From Geminicoccaceae bacterium (GTDB lineage Bacteria; Pseudomonadota; Alphaproteobacteria; Geminicoccales; Geminicoccaceae), in NCBI GenBank assembly GCA_020638495.1, contig JACKIN010000011.1, positions 65,425 through 129,424 on the forward strand: a stretch of DNA of 64,000 nt. The letters are read 5' to 3'. Under the pieces are notes generated by a model. That model was given only the letters and a program-made list of their open reading frames with translations, did no database searches and had not been told where the DNA came from. The number at the start of each line of letters is the position of its first letter. The stretch's first letter is position 1. The position numbers and the translations under genes were made by a program. This document shows positions 38,898 through 47,819 of the stretch, in pieces.

Positions 38898-39623
38898 ATG
38901 CCCCTCGAGATCGAGCTCCTGCCGATCCTCAGCGACAACTACTGCTACCTGCTGCACGAGCCGGCGAGCGGCCTCTCCGGCGTCGTCGACCCGGCGGTCG
39001 AGGAACCGGTCGCCGCACGGCTGGCGGAGCTGGGCCGCGGGCTCGACTGGATCCTCACCACCCATCACCACGCCGACCACACCGGCGGCAACCTGGCGCT
39101 GAAGGAGCGCTACGGCTGCCGGATCGCGGGGCCGGCCGCCGAGGCGGCCAAGGTGCCGGGCATCGATCTCCAGCTGGCGCACGGCGACTGCTTCGCGTTC
39201 GGCGAGGAGACGGCGACGATCATCGCCACGCCGGGGCACACGGCCGGCCACATCAGCTACTACTTCGCGGCCAGCGACGCGCTCTTCTGCGGCGACACGC
39301 TCTTCGCCCTCGGCTGCGGCCGCCTCTTCGAGGGGTCGGCCGAGACGATGTGGAAATCGCTCGGCCGGCTGATGGCGCTGCCCGACCGGACCCGGGTTTA
39401 CTGCGGCCACGAATACACCCAGAGCAATGCCCGCTTCGCCCTCCACGTCGATCACGAGAACGCAGCGCTCGTCGCCCGGGTGGCGAAGATCGACGAGCTG
39501 CGCCAGGCGGGCGAGCCCACGATCCCGAGCACGATCGGCCTGGAGCGCGCCACCAACCCCTTCGTCCGGGCCGGCGACGCCGCCGAGTTCGGTCGGCTCC
39601 GGGCCCTCAAGGACCAGTCGTAG
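38898..39623 (+). CDS. gloB: Hydroxyacylglutathione hydrolase (glyoxalase II)
   Basis: This enzyme hydrolyses S-lactoylglutathione in methylglyoxal detoxification. It has 241 residues. The metal motif is THHHADHTGG (about residues 55-64). TPGHTAGH, FCGDTLFALGCGRLFEG and YCGHEYTQSNARFA are the glyoxalase II signatures. GAGG lies eight bases before the ATG. The 3' end overlaps a convergent ChaC-like gene by 17 bases. Both genes concern glutathione, but they are not in one operon. Confidence 0.95.
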   Translation: MPLEIELLPILSDNYCYLLHEPASGLSGVVDPAVEEPVAARLAELGRGLDWILTTHHHADHTGGNLALKERYGCRIAGPAAEAAKVPGIDLQLAHGDCFAFGEETATIIATPGHTAGHISYYFAASDALFCGDTLFALGCGRLFEGSAETMWKSLGRLMALPDRTRVYCGHEYTQSNARFALHVDHENAALVARVAKIDELRQAGEPTIPSTIGLERATNPFVRAGDAAEFGRLRALKDQS

Positions 39624-40323
39624 CCGGCGCCATGGAATTCGCGAGCTGGGCCGGTGCCGCCGCCTGCCGGTCGCGCACCGCGGCGCACAGGCGGCCGAGC
39701 TGCGGGTCGTGAATGGCGAGCTCGGCCAGATGCCGGTGCGTGTTGAAGAGATAGTCGCAGCAGGGGCCGAGCGGCCCGGCGGCGGTCGCCAGCGTCTCGA
39801 CCACACGCTCCTCGCCGAGCTTGCCGGCATAGCGCGGATGGGCGCGGTTGATGGTGAAGGTGAGCGCCTGAACCGGCCCGGACGAGGTCCGGCCCTGCAC
39901 CCAGGTCGGCCGGTAGGCAGCGGTGATCATCTCGCGCCGCCAGACCAGGGTCAGCTCCTCCTCGACGAGGTCGGCGGCGATCCGGTAGAGCACGCCCCGG
40001 CAGCTGCCGCCCCGGTCGAGCCCGAGCATCAGGCCCGGCCGCTGGACGGTGCCGCGGCCGAGATTCGTCCAGAGGCAGAAGCGCCGGTGATAGCCCCAGA
40101 TGCAGCCCTGCCGCCGCTCGGCGAAGTGGAAGGCCGGGTTCCAGATCAGCGAGCCATAGGCGAAGAGCCAGAGATCCTGGCCCGGCGCGTGGCCGGCCAG
40201 GGCGCTCGCCCGGCAGGCCGCGAGCTCGGCCTCGGTGCGGATCCGCGTCGTGTCGCCGGCCGCCCGGGCGTTCCGGGTCATCCGGTCGAGCCAGCCGTTC
40301 TGCAGGTTTTCTCGGGTCAGCAT
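39607..40323 (-). CDS. ChaC-like gamma-glutamylcyclotransferase, second copy
   Basis: This 238-residue ChaC family protein has FAYGSLIWNPAFHF, GYHRRFCLWTNLGRGT and VYDYLFNTHRHL-like C-terminal features (CCDYLFNTHRHLAELAIHD). It is clearly longer and divergent from the copy at 33264-33818, with an extra N-terminal 50 residues (LTRENLQNGWLDRMTRNARA). It probably degrades glutathione. The ATG at 40321-40323 begins the conserved part. It is divergent from plsY. Confidence 0.88.
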   Translation of the reverse strand: MLTRENLQNGWLDRMTRNARAAGDTTRIRTEAELAACRASALAGHAPGQDLWLFAYGSLIWNPAFHFAERRQGCIWGYHRRFCLWTNLGRGTVQRPGLMLGLDRGGSCRGVLYRIAADLVEEELTLVWRREMITAAYRPTWVQGRTSSGPVQALTFTINRAHPRYAGKLGEERVVETLATAAGPLGPCCDYLFNTHRHLAELAIHDPQLGRLCAAVRDRQAAAPAQLANSMAPATTGP

Positions 40324-40385
40324 CAGCCAGACGGTTTCCCACGCACGCGCAATGAAGATAGACTTTGCTTCGAACGGCGCAAGCT

Positions 40386-40403
40386 TGCGGACCCCGGTCC
40401 GCA
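40386..40403. promoter_or_regulatory. Palindrome TGCGGACC-N2-GGTCCGCA in the plsY leader
   Basis: A perfect 8-bp inverted repeat with a CC centre lies in the divergent gap between the second chaC gene and plsY, 28 bases before the plsY ATG. It may be an operator or a leader hairpin. Confidence 0.35.
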
Positions 40404-40430
40404 TGGCCGGCGCCCGGTTGCGGGGGCACC

Positions 40431-41057
40431 ATGATCGATCCGCTCGGCGGCCCGGCCTACTGGCTGCCGTTCCTCGTCGCACTCGTCGCCGGCTATCTCG
40501 CGGGCTCCATCCCGTTCGGGCTGCTCTTCGCCAGGGCCAGCGGCGCGGGCGATATCCGCAAGATCGGCTCCGGCAATATCGGCGCCACCAACGTGCTCCG
40601 CACCGGCCGCAAGGGCCTCGCGGCAGCGACGCTCGTCGCCGACATCGCCAAGGGCTGGCTGCCCACCTTCGCCGCCTGGCACTGGCTCGGCCCCGACGTC
40701 GCGGTGGCGACCGGGCTCGGCACCGTCCTCGGCCACTGCTTTCCCATCTGGCTCCGCTTTCGCGGCGGCAAGGGGGTCGCCACCGCGGCGGGCGTCATCC
40801 TGGCCCTGACACCGGTGGTCCTGCCGATCGTCCTCGCCGTCTTCATCGTCCTCGTCTGGGCCACCCGCTACGTCTCGCTCGGCTCCTGCATCGCCGCGCT
40901 CGCGGCCCCGGTCACCGCCTGGCTGATCGGCCACGTCCAGGCGGCCGAGCTCTATGCGCTGCTGGCGCTCGTCATCGTCGTCCTCCACCGCGCCAACATC
41001 GTCCGTCTCCTGAAGGGCGAGGAGAGCAAGCTCAGCTTCGCCGCGAAGAGCTCCTGA
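40431..41057 (+). CDS. plsY: Glycerol-3-phosphate acyltransferase PlsY
   Basis: This membrane enzyme transfers acyl groups from acyl-phosphate to glycerol-3-phosphate, the first step of phospholipid synthesis. It has 208 residues with five or so membrane segments. The conserved PlsY motifs are present: GSIPFG, IGSGNIGATNVLRT and RFRGGKGVATAAG. GGGGG precedes the ATG at 40431. With plsC at 32551 the window holds both acyltransferase steps. It overlaps a convergent methyltransferase gene by 26 bases. Confidence 0.95.
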   Translation: MIDPLGGPAYWLPFLVALVAGYLAGSIPFGLLFARASGAGDIRKIGSGNIGATNVLRTGRKGLAAATLVADIAKGWLPTFAAWHWLGPDVAVATGLGTVLGHCFPIWLRFRGGKGVATAAGVILALTPVVLPIVLAVFIVLVWATRYVSLGSCIAALAAPVTAWLIGHVQAAELYALLALVIVVLHRANIVRLLKGEESKLSFAAKSS

Positions 41058-41676
41058 CCACCGCCTTGCGGGCGTTGACGTGCCAGATGTGCCAGTGCTT
41101 GGCCTCGCCCTTCGGCGTCACCGCGTCCGTCTCCTCCACGACCAGGTGCTCCAGCTCGAAGCCGGCGAGGAGGTGCGCGAGCCGGCACCGGTCGACGCCG
41201 ACCGCCTGACCCGCCAGGGCCCAGCTGTCGCGCGGGCCGAGAAGCTGGCCGGCGAAACGCCCGCCCGGCACCAGGGCAGCGTGGATGCAGCGGAGATGAG
41301 CGGCGAGGAGCGGCGGGCGAGCGGCAAAGATCAGGCTGAAGCTGGCATTGACGAGTTCCGCCGCCGGCAGGGACGTGGCCTCGAGCCTTGCCAGTCGCGT
41401 CGTCAGCCGTGGGCGCCAGGCCAAGGGCGTGCGCTCCTCGAGGGTCCGGAGGGCCACCGGCTCCGGATCGATCGCCAGGACGTGCCAGCCGGTGGCGAGC
41501 AGCGGCAGGGTATCGCGCCCGGTGCCGCAGCCGAGATCGATCGCCCGCCGCCCGACCGGCCGCCGGCTCGCCGTCCGGGCGGACAGGGCGCGCAGCAGGG
41601 TCGGCCGTGGCGGCCGGCCGGCGGTCGCCCGATAGAATTGCAGCCAATTTCTATCTTCGATTGATTTTTCCGCCAT
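41032..41676 (-). CDS. Class I SAM-dependent methyltransferase
   Basis: In this 214-residue protein the SAM loop is AIDLGCGTGRDTLPLLATGW, followed by LAIDPEPVAL. The conserved acidic residue and the post-I motif are present, and the C-terminal half ends in HWHIWHVNARKAVV. It resembles TehB/methyltransferase type 12 proteins; the substrate is unknown. GAGG lies six bases before the ATG at 41674-41676. It lies between plsY and dprA on the opposite strand, an insertion into an otherwise common gene order. Confidence 0.88.
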   Translation of the reverse strand: MAEKSIEDRNWLQFYRATAGRPPRPTLLRALSARTASRRPVGRRAIDLGCGTGRDTLPLLATGWHVLAIDPEPVALRTLEERTPLAWRPRLTTRLARLEATSLPAAELVNASFSLIFAARPPLLAAHLRCIHAALVPGGRFAGQLLGPRDSWALAGQAVGVDRCRLAHLLAGFELEHLVVEETDAVTPKGEAKHWHIWHVNARKAVVRSSSRRS

Positions 41677-41715
41677 CTCCTGCCTCAATTCGCGATCATC
41701 GAAGTGCCGGAGCCC

Positions 41716-42906
41716 ATGGCCGCCGCCCCCATCCTCGCCGAACGAACGGAAATCCCCGCCTCCGGCTGGAGCGACGAGCGTCGCGCCTGGCTCAGGCTGG
41801 CGCGGTCGCGCGGCGTCGGCGCCACCCTGTTCTGCCGGCTGATCGAGCGCTTCGGCAAGGCCGAAGCGGCCCTTGCCGCGCTGCCGCGTCTCCGGGCGAA
41901 AGGCGAGCTCGCCGGTGTCGATCTCCTGGCCGAGGCGGCGGTCGAGGAGGAGATCGAGGCGCTCGAAGGCCTGGGCGGCGAGCTGCTGCTCGGCTGCGAT
42001 CCGGCCTACCCCGCGGCGCTCGCGGCCATCGCCGACCCGCCGCCGGTGCTGGCCCTGCAGGGGCGGATGGAGCTGCTGGCCGCGCGCCCCCTCGCCATCG
42101 TCGGCGCCCGCAACGCCAGCGGCAACGGCCGGTTCCTCGCCCGCGCCCTCGCCCGCGAGGCCAGCCAGCGGGATCTCGTGATCGTCTCCGGCCTCGCCCG
42201 CGGCATCGACACCGCCGCCCACGAGGGCGGGCTCGAAGGCCCGGGCTCGACCATCGCCGTGCTCGGCAGCGGCATCGACATCGCCTATCCGCCGGAGAAC
42301 GCCGAGCTTCTGGCCCGGATCGCGACCGAGGGCCTCGTCATGAGCGAGCGGCCGATCGGCACGCCACCCCTCGCCCGGCATTTCCCGCGCCGCAACCGGA
42401 TCATCGCCGGCCTCGCCTCGGCCGTCCTCGTGGTCGAGGCCGCCGCCCGCTCGGGCTCTCTGATGACCGCCCGCCTGGCTGCTGCCGAGGGCCGGGAGGT
42501 CATGGCGGTGCCGGGCTCGCCGCTCGACCCGCGCCATGCCGGCACCAACCAGCTCCTGCGCGACGGTGCGGCGCTCGTCACCTCGATCGACGACGTGCTG
42601 GAGGCCCTGCCGGCCTGGAGCCGGCCGCAGGCACCGGTCGGGCCGCCATCCCCTGTGGCGCCGAGGCCACAGCGCAACGCAGCAAAACCGCGACCCGCCC
42701 CGCAACCGGAATGCCCGGCGCCGCAGGCGCCGCCGCTCCCCGACCGGATCGCCATGCTGGTCGGGGTCGAGCCGATGCCGGTTGACGAAGTGATACGCCA
42801 ATGCCATGCAAAGCCGGCAGAGGTGCAGCAGGCGCTGCTCGACCTGGAGCTCGACGGCCGCGTGCGGCGCCATCCCGGCAACCGGATTTCAAGGGCGCTG
42901 GCCTGA
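41716..42906 (+). CDS. dprA: DNA-processing protein DprA (Smf)
   Basis: This protein loads RecA on incoming single-stranded DNA during transformation. It has 396 residues with an N-terminal SAM-like helical region. The Rossmann core includes VGARNASGNGRFLARAL, SGLARGIDTAAHEG, VLGSGIDIAYPPEN and FPRRNRIIAGLASAVLVVEAA. A C-terminal winged helix covers about residues 335-396 (RIAMLVGVEPMPVDEVIRQC). ATG at 41716 is chosen over an in-frame GTG at 41704. It is followed by topA, a common pairing. Confidence 0.95.
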   Translation: MAAAPILAERTEIPASGWSDERRAWLRLARSRGVGATLFCRLIERFGKAEAALAALPRLRAKGELAGVDLLAEAAVEEEIEALEGLGGELLLGCDPAYPAALAAIADPPPVLALQGRMELLAARPLAIVGARNASGNGRFLARALAREASQRDLVIVSGLARGIDTAAHEGGLEGPGSTIAVLGSGIDIAYPPENAELLARIATEGLVMSERPIGTPPLARHFPRRNRIIAGLASAVLVVEAAARSGSLMTARLAAAEGREVMAVPGSPLDPRHAGTNQLLRDGAALVTSIDDVLEALPAWSRPQAPVGPPSPVAPRPQRNAAKPRPAPQPECPAPQAPPLPDRIAMLVGVEPMPVDEVIRQCHAKPAEVQQALLDLELDGRVRRHPGNRISRALA

Positions 42907-43013
42907 TCTTGACGGACAGGAGAGCTGCCGGCCGGGCTTGAAGGTCAGGAATATCGACCGACCTCTGGCCTCGACCGCCGCCGCGGTCCACGGACGAACC
43001 AGGCCCCGATTTC

Positions 43014-45689
43014 ATGGCCGAGGATGGATTGAACCCGCGCATGGATGTCGTCGTCGTCGAATCACCGACCAAGGCCAAGACCATCCGCAAATACCTGGCG
43101 GATGCGCCCGACGTCGAGGCCAGCTACGGCCATGTCCGCGACCTCCCGAGCCAGGATGGCGCGGTTCTTCCGGACGACGACTTCCGCATGGTCTGGGAAG
43201 TCCTCCCCGGCAGGAAGAAGAACGTCGACGAGATCGTCAGGGCGGTGAAGAAAGCCCGCCGGCTCTTCCTCGCCACCGACCCCGACCGCGAGGGCGAGGC
43301 GATCTCCTGGCACCTCCTCGAGGTGCTCAAGGAGCGGGGCGCGCTCAAGGGCATCGAGGTGAAGCGGGTGGTCTTCCACGAGATCACGAAGCGCGCCGTG
43401 ACCGAGGCCATGGCCCATCCGCGCGACCTCGACCAGAGCCTGATCGACGCCTACCTGGCGCGCCGCGCCCTCGACTACCTCGTCGGCTTCACCCTCTCGC
43501 CGGTGCTCTGGCGCAAGCTCCAGGGCTCGAGGTCCGCCGGCCGCGTGCAGTCGGTAGCACTCCGCCTCATCTGCGAGCGCGAGGCCGAGATCGAGGCCTT
43601 CACCGCCCGCGAGTACTGGACCATCGAGGCGCTGCTCGAGACCCCGGACCAGACCCGCTTCAAGGCCAGGCTGACCCACCTCGCCGGCAAGAAGCTCGAC
43701 AAGTTCGCGCTCGGTGACAAGGTCGCCGCCGAGGCAGCCCTGGCCGAGGTGCAAGCCGCCACGCTCGCGATCGGGCCGGTCGAGAAGAAGCAGGTGAGCC
43801 GCAACCCGTCACCCCCCTTCTCCACCTCGACCCTGCAGCAGGAAGCGGCGAGGAAGCTCGGCTTCTCCGCCGACCGGACGATGAAGACGGCCCAGCGCCT
43901 GTTCGAGGGCACGGAGATCGGCGGCGAGACGGTGGGCCTCATCACCTACATGCGGACCGATTCGGTGCAGCTCTCGCGGGACGCCATCAGCGCCGCCCGC
44001 AAGCGCATCGCCCAGTCCTTCGGCGACGCCTATCTCCCCGAGCAGCCGCGCATCTTCAAGACGAAGACCAAGAACGCCCAGGAAGCGCACGAGGCGATCC
44101 GCCCGACCGATGTCGGCCGCGAGCCGAAGACGGTCGCGCGTTTTCTCGACAACGACCAGAGTCGGCTCTACGAGCTCATCTGGAAGCGGACTATGGCGAG
44201 CCAGATGGCGGCGGCCAGGCTCGACCGCGTGACCGTCGACGTGCTCGACGAGAAGGGTGCGGTGCAGCTCCGCGCCACCGGCCAGACCATCGCCTTCGAC
44301 GGCTTCCTCAAGCTCTACCAGGAAGGCCGGGACGATCCCTTGGGCGACGACGAGGACGGCGAGGGCGTGCTCCTGCCGGCGCTCGTCACCGGCACGAAGG
44401 TCGCGGAGCGCGGCGTCACCCCGGAGCAGCACTTCACCGAGCCGCCACCGCGCTTCAGCGAGGCGAGCCTCGTCAAGCGCCTCGAGGAGCTCGGCGTCGG
44501 CCGCCCCTCGACCTATGCCAGCATCATCTCGGTGCTGCAGGACCGGGACTATGTCCGCCTCGAGCAGAAGCGCTTCGTGCCCGAGGACCGGGGCCGGCTG
44601 GTCACCGCGTTCCTCACCAGCTTCTTCGACCGCTACGTCCAGCCGACCTTCACCGCGGCCCTCGAGGACCAGCTCGACCGCGTCGCCGCCGGCGAGCTCG
44701 GCTGGAAGGACGTGCTGCGCGCCTTCTGGGAGCCCTTCGTCGGCAGCATCGGCGAGGTCAGCGAGCTGCGCGTCGCCCAGGTCATCGACGCGCTCAACGA
44801 GGCGCTCTCGGCCAAGCTCTTCCCGCCGCGCACCGATGGCGGCGATCCCCGCATTTGCCCGCTCTGCGGCAACGGCCAGCTCAGCCTGAAGCTCGGCAGG
44901 TACGGCGCCTTCATCGGCTGCTCCAACCATCCCGAATGCCGCTACACCCGCAAGCTCGACGACGACCCCAATGGCGATCCGGCGGCCCGCAACGACGAGA
45001 AGCTGCTCGGTGTCGATCCCCTGACCGAGGAGGAGGTCTGGCTGAAGAACGGCCGCTTCGGCTTCTACCTCCAGTCCGGCAGCGGCGACGCGCTCCGCCG
45101 CAGCTCGCTGCCGCCCAACCTGACCCCGACGGAGATCGACCTCCAGACCGCCCTCGCCCTTCTGGCCCTGCCGCGCATCGTGGGCACGCACCCCGAAACC
45201 GGCGCCGAGATCACCGCCGGGATCAACCGCTACGGCCCTTTCGTCCAGCACCAGGGCAAGTTCGTCCGGCTCGAGGCGGACGACGACGTGCTCAGCCTGG
45301 GGATGAACCGGGCCCTGACGCTGATCGCCGAGGGCGGCTCACGTGGCCGGCAGCGCGCCGCCGCCGCCCCGCTGCGCGAGCTCGGTGCGCATCCCGACAC
45401 GGGCGAGAAGGTGGTGATCCTGGACGGCCGCTTCGGCCCCTACGTCAAGCACGGCAAAACCAATGCCAGCCTGCCCAAGGGCCGGCCGGTGGAAGAGCTC
45501 ACCATGGACGAGGCGGTGGCCCTCCTCGCGGCCCGCGAGGCCAAGGGTGGCAGCAAGGGCAAGGGGCGCACGACCTCGCGGAAGGCGCCCGCGAAAGCCA
45601 AGCCGGCCAAGGCCACCGCGGTGAAGAAGAAGCCCGCTGCCAGGAAGCCCGCCGCCAGGAAGAAGTCGGCCGCCGGCGGCGGCTCCTGA
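43014..45689 (+). CDS. topA: DNA topoisomerase I
   Basis: This enzyme relaxes negative supercoils. It has 891 residues. The TOPRIM domain is at the start (VVVESPTKAKTIRKYL, then LATDPDREGEAISW). The active-site Tyr is in GLITYMRTDSVQLS and one zinc finger is CPLCGNGQLSLKLGRYGAFIGC. Three short C-terminal repeats (GRFGFYL, RYGPFVQHQGKFV, GRFGPYVKHG) follow. A Lys/Ala-rich tail of about 45 residues (APAKAKPAKATAVKKK) probably binds DNA. An in-frame ATG at 43041 is an alternative start. Confidence 0.96.
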   Translation: MAEDGLNPRMDVVVVESPTKAKTIRKYLADAPDVEASYGHVRDLPSQDGAVLPDDDFRMVWEVLPGRKKNVDEIVRAVKKARRLFLATDPDREGEAISWHLLEVLKERGALKGIEVKRVVFHEITKRAVTEAMAHPRDLDQSLIDAYLARRALDYLVGFTLSPVLWRKLQGSRSAGRVQSVALRLICEREAEIEAFTAREYWTIEALLETPDQTRFKARLTHLAGKKLDKFALGDKVAAEAALAEVQAATLAIGPVEKKQVSRNPSPPFSTSTLQQEAARKLGFSADRTMKTAQRLFEGTEIGGETVGLITYMRTDSVQLSRDAISAARKRIAQSFGDAYLPEQPRIFKTKTKNAQEAHEAIRPTDVGREPKTVARFLDNDQSRLYELIWKRTMASQMAAARLDRVTVDVLDEKGAVQLRATGQTIAFDGFLKLYQEGRDDPLGDDEDGEGVLLPALVTGTKVAERGVTPEQHFTEPPPRFSEASLVKRLEELGVGRPSTYASIISVLQDRDYVRLEQKRFVPEDRGRLVTAFLTSFFDRYVQPTFTAALEDQLDRVAAGELGWKDVLRAFWEPFVGSIGEVSELRVAQVIDALNEALSAKLFPPRTDGGDPRICPLCGNGQLSLKLGRYGAFIGCSNHPECRYTRKLDDDPNGDPAARNDEKLLGVDPLTEEEVWLKNGRFGFYLQSGSGDALRRSSLPPNLTPTEIDLQTALALLALPRIVGTHPETGAEITAGINRYGPFVQHQGKFVRLEADDDVLSLGMNRALTLIAEGGSRGRQRAAAAPLRELGAHPDTGEKVVILDGRFGPYVKHGKTNASLPKGRPVEELTMDEAVALLAAREAKGGSKGKGRTTSRKAPAKAKPAKATAVKKKPAARKPAARKKSAAGGGS

Positions 45690-45692
45690 GCC

Positions 45693-47819
45693 ATGCGCCG
45701 GGGGCGCGGCCATGGCGACCGGGGGCCGCGCGATCGCAGCACCGGGCGGCGCAACCGCTTCGAGCGCACCGGCACGCCGCCGGGCATGGCCGCCGTCGAG
45801 GTGACCGCCATCGACGACGCGGGCGAGCTGGTCGGCGAGAGCCCGGCCGTCCCCGGTGCTGCCATCCGGGTGCTCGACGCGGATGGCGGCGAGGCCCCGC
45901 TCGAGGTCGGCGACCGGGCGCTGATGCGCCTTTCGACCGATGCCGAGGGTGCGATCGAGGGCCGCCTCTTTCGCAAGCTCGGCCGGGTCGCCCGCGATAT
46001 CGTGGGTGTCGTCGAGGCGAGCGGCGGGACGCTCTTCCTCCGGTCGAGCCGCCGGTCCGCCGACCGCGACCAGCCGACCCGCCTGAAGCTCGAGCCGGGC
46101 GACCTCACGCTGGCGGATGGCGACATGGTGCGCGCCGAGCTCGACCGCGGCCGGCCGCTCGCCGCACCGCGTGCCCGCGCCGTCGAGCGCCTCGGCAGCA
46201 GCACCGACCCCGCCGCCATCGCGCTTTCGATCGCCGCCGAGCTCGAGCTGCCGACCGTCTTCGGCCCCGAGGCGCTGGCCGTCGCCGAGCGCGCCACCCG
46301 GCCGGCGCTCGGCGAGCGCACGGACCTGCGCGATCTTTCGCTCGTCACCATCGACGGCGCCGACGCGCGCGACTTCGACGACGCGGTCTGGGCCGACCCC
46401 GAGCCGCTCGCCGATGGCGGGTTTCGCGCCGTGGTCGCCATCGCCGACGTCGCCCACTATGTCCGGCCGGGCGATCCCCTCGACCGCGAGGCGCTGGAGC
46501 GCGGCAACTCGGTCTATTTCCCCGACCGGGTGATCCCGATGCTGCCGGAAGCCCTCTCCAACGGCCTCTGCTCGCTCAAGCCCGACGAGGACCGCGCCAG
46601 CATCGCCGTCGAGCTCTTCTTCGATTCGGGCGGCGTCCTGAAGCGCTGGAATTTCACGCGCGCCCTGATCAGGAGCCGTGCCAGGCTCACCTACGAGCAG
46701 GTCCAGGACGCCGCCGACGGCCGGCCCGACGCCCTGACCGCCCCGCTCCTCGAATCCGTCATCCGGCCCCTCTACGACGTTTACGAGAAGCTCGCCGCCG
46801 CCCGCCGCAAGCGCGGCACGATCGAGCTCGAGCTGCCCGAGCGGCGCGTCCTCCTCGACGGCGAGGGCAAGGTCACCGACATCGTCCAGCGCCAGCGGCT
46901 CGCCAGCCACATGCTGGTCGAGGAGCTGATGATCGCCGCCAACGTCGCGGCCGCCCGCGCCCTCGCCGACCGGAAGCTGCCCTGCCTCTTTCGCGTCCAC
47001 GACAAGCCCGACCCCGTCCGGCTCGAGGCCCTGGCGCAGTATCTGGAGCGCCTCTCGATCGGCTGGAGCCGGACCGCCAAGAAGCCCGGCGACTTCACGG
47101 CCATGCTCGAGCGGATCGTCGAGCCCTCCCTGCGCGAGCAGGTCTCGGGCTTCGTCCTGCGCGCCCAGGCCCAGGCCCTCTACCAGCCGGACAATCTCGG
47201 CCATTTCGGCCTCAATCTGCGCCACTATGCCCATTTCACCTCGCCGATCCGCCGCTACAGCGACCTCGTCGTGCACCGCCTCTTGATCCACCACGAGAAG
47301 CTCGCCGGCACCGGGGACGGCCGACCTTATGACCTCGAGCAGCTCGACCGCTTCGGCCGGCTGGTCTCGGCCACCGAGCGCAAGGCGGTCCAGGCCGAGC
47401 GCCAGGCGCTCGCCCGCTACACCGCCCTCTACATGGCCGACAAGGAGGGGGCGCAGTTCACCGGCCGGGTCATCGGCGTGCAGCGCTTCGGCCTCTTCGT
47501 CGTGCTCGACGGCACCGGGGCCGAGGGTCTCGTCCCGGTCAGCACGCTCGGCGACGACGCCTTCCATTTCGACGAGCAGCACCAGGCCCTGGTCGGCGTC
47601 CGCTACGGCGACACCTTCGGCCTCGGCGATGCCGTCACGGTGACCCTCGCCGATGTCGACCTGGTGCTCGGCCAGCTCGCATTCCGCATCGACAGCCACG
47701 AGCGCGCCCACGCCGCCGAGCTCGCCCGCACCGCCTGGGCCAAGGCCGGCCCGATGCGCCGGGGCCGCGGTTCGCCGAACCGGCCGCACCGTGCCTCCGG
47801 ACGCCGCGGCAAGCGCTGA
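45693..47819 (+). CDS. rnr: Ribonuclease R, short N-terminal form
   Basis: This 3'-5' exoribonuclease has 708 residues. The RNB catalytic motif is IDGADARDFDDAVW, with NFGLNLRHYAHFTSPIRRYSDL-like features downstream (HYAHFTSPIRRYSDL). An S1 domain (FTGRVIGVQRFGLFVVL) is followed by an Arg-rich end. The N-terminal helix-turn-helix domain of classical RNase R is missing: cold-shock-like parts begin around residue 35. The start is 3 bases after the topA stop, so translation is coupled. Confidence 0.93.
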   Translation: MRRGRGHGDRGPRDRSTGRRNRFERTGTPPGMAAVEVTAIDDAGELVGESPAVPGAAIRVLDADGGEAPLEVGDRALMRLSTDAEGAIEGRLFRKLGRVARDIVGVVEASGGTLFLRSSRRSADRDQPTRLKLEPGDLTLADGDMVRAELDRGRPLAAPRARAVERLGSSTDPAAIALSIAAELELPTVFGPEALAVAERATRPALGERTDLRDLSLVTIDGADARDFDDAVWADPEPLADGGFRAVVAIADVAHYVRPGDPLDREALERGNSVYFPDRVIPMLPEALSNGLCSLKPDEDRASIAVELFFDSGGVLKRWNFTRALIRSRARLTYEQVQDAADGRPDALTAPLLESVIRPLYDVYEKLAAARRKRGTIELELPERRVLLDGEGKVTDIVQRQRLASHMLVEELMIAANVAAARALADRKLPCLFRVHDKPDPVRLEALAQYLERLSIGWSRTAKKPGDFTAMLERIVEPSLREQVSGFVLRAQAQALYQPDNLGHFGLNLRHYAHFTSPIRRYSDLVVHRLLIHHEKLAGTGDGRPYDLEQLDRFGRLVSATERKAVQAERQALARYTALYMADKEGAQFTGRVIGVQRFGLFVVLDGTGAEGLVPVSTLGDDAFHFDEQHQALVGVRYGDTFGLGDAVTVTLADVDLVLGQLAFRIDSHERAHAAELARTAWAKAGPMRRGRGSPNRPHRASGRRGKR

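Noticed and set aside
45540..45686. Lys/Ala repeats at the topA end as a separate repeat element
   Set aside because: They are in frame as the basic tail of topoisomerase I, a common feature in GC-rich bacteria.
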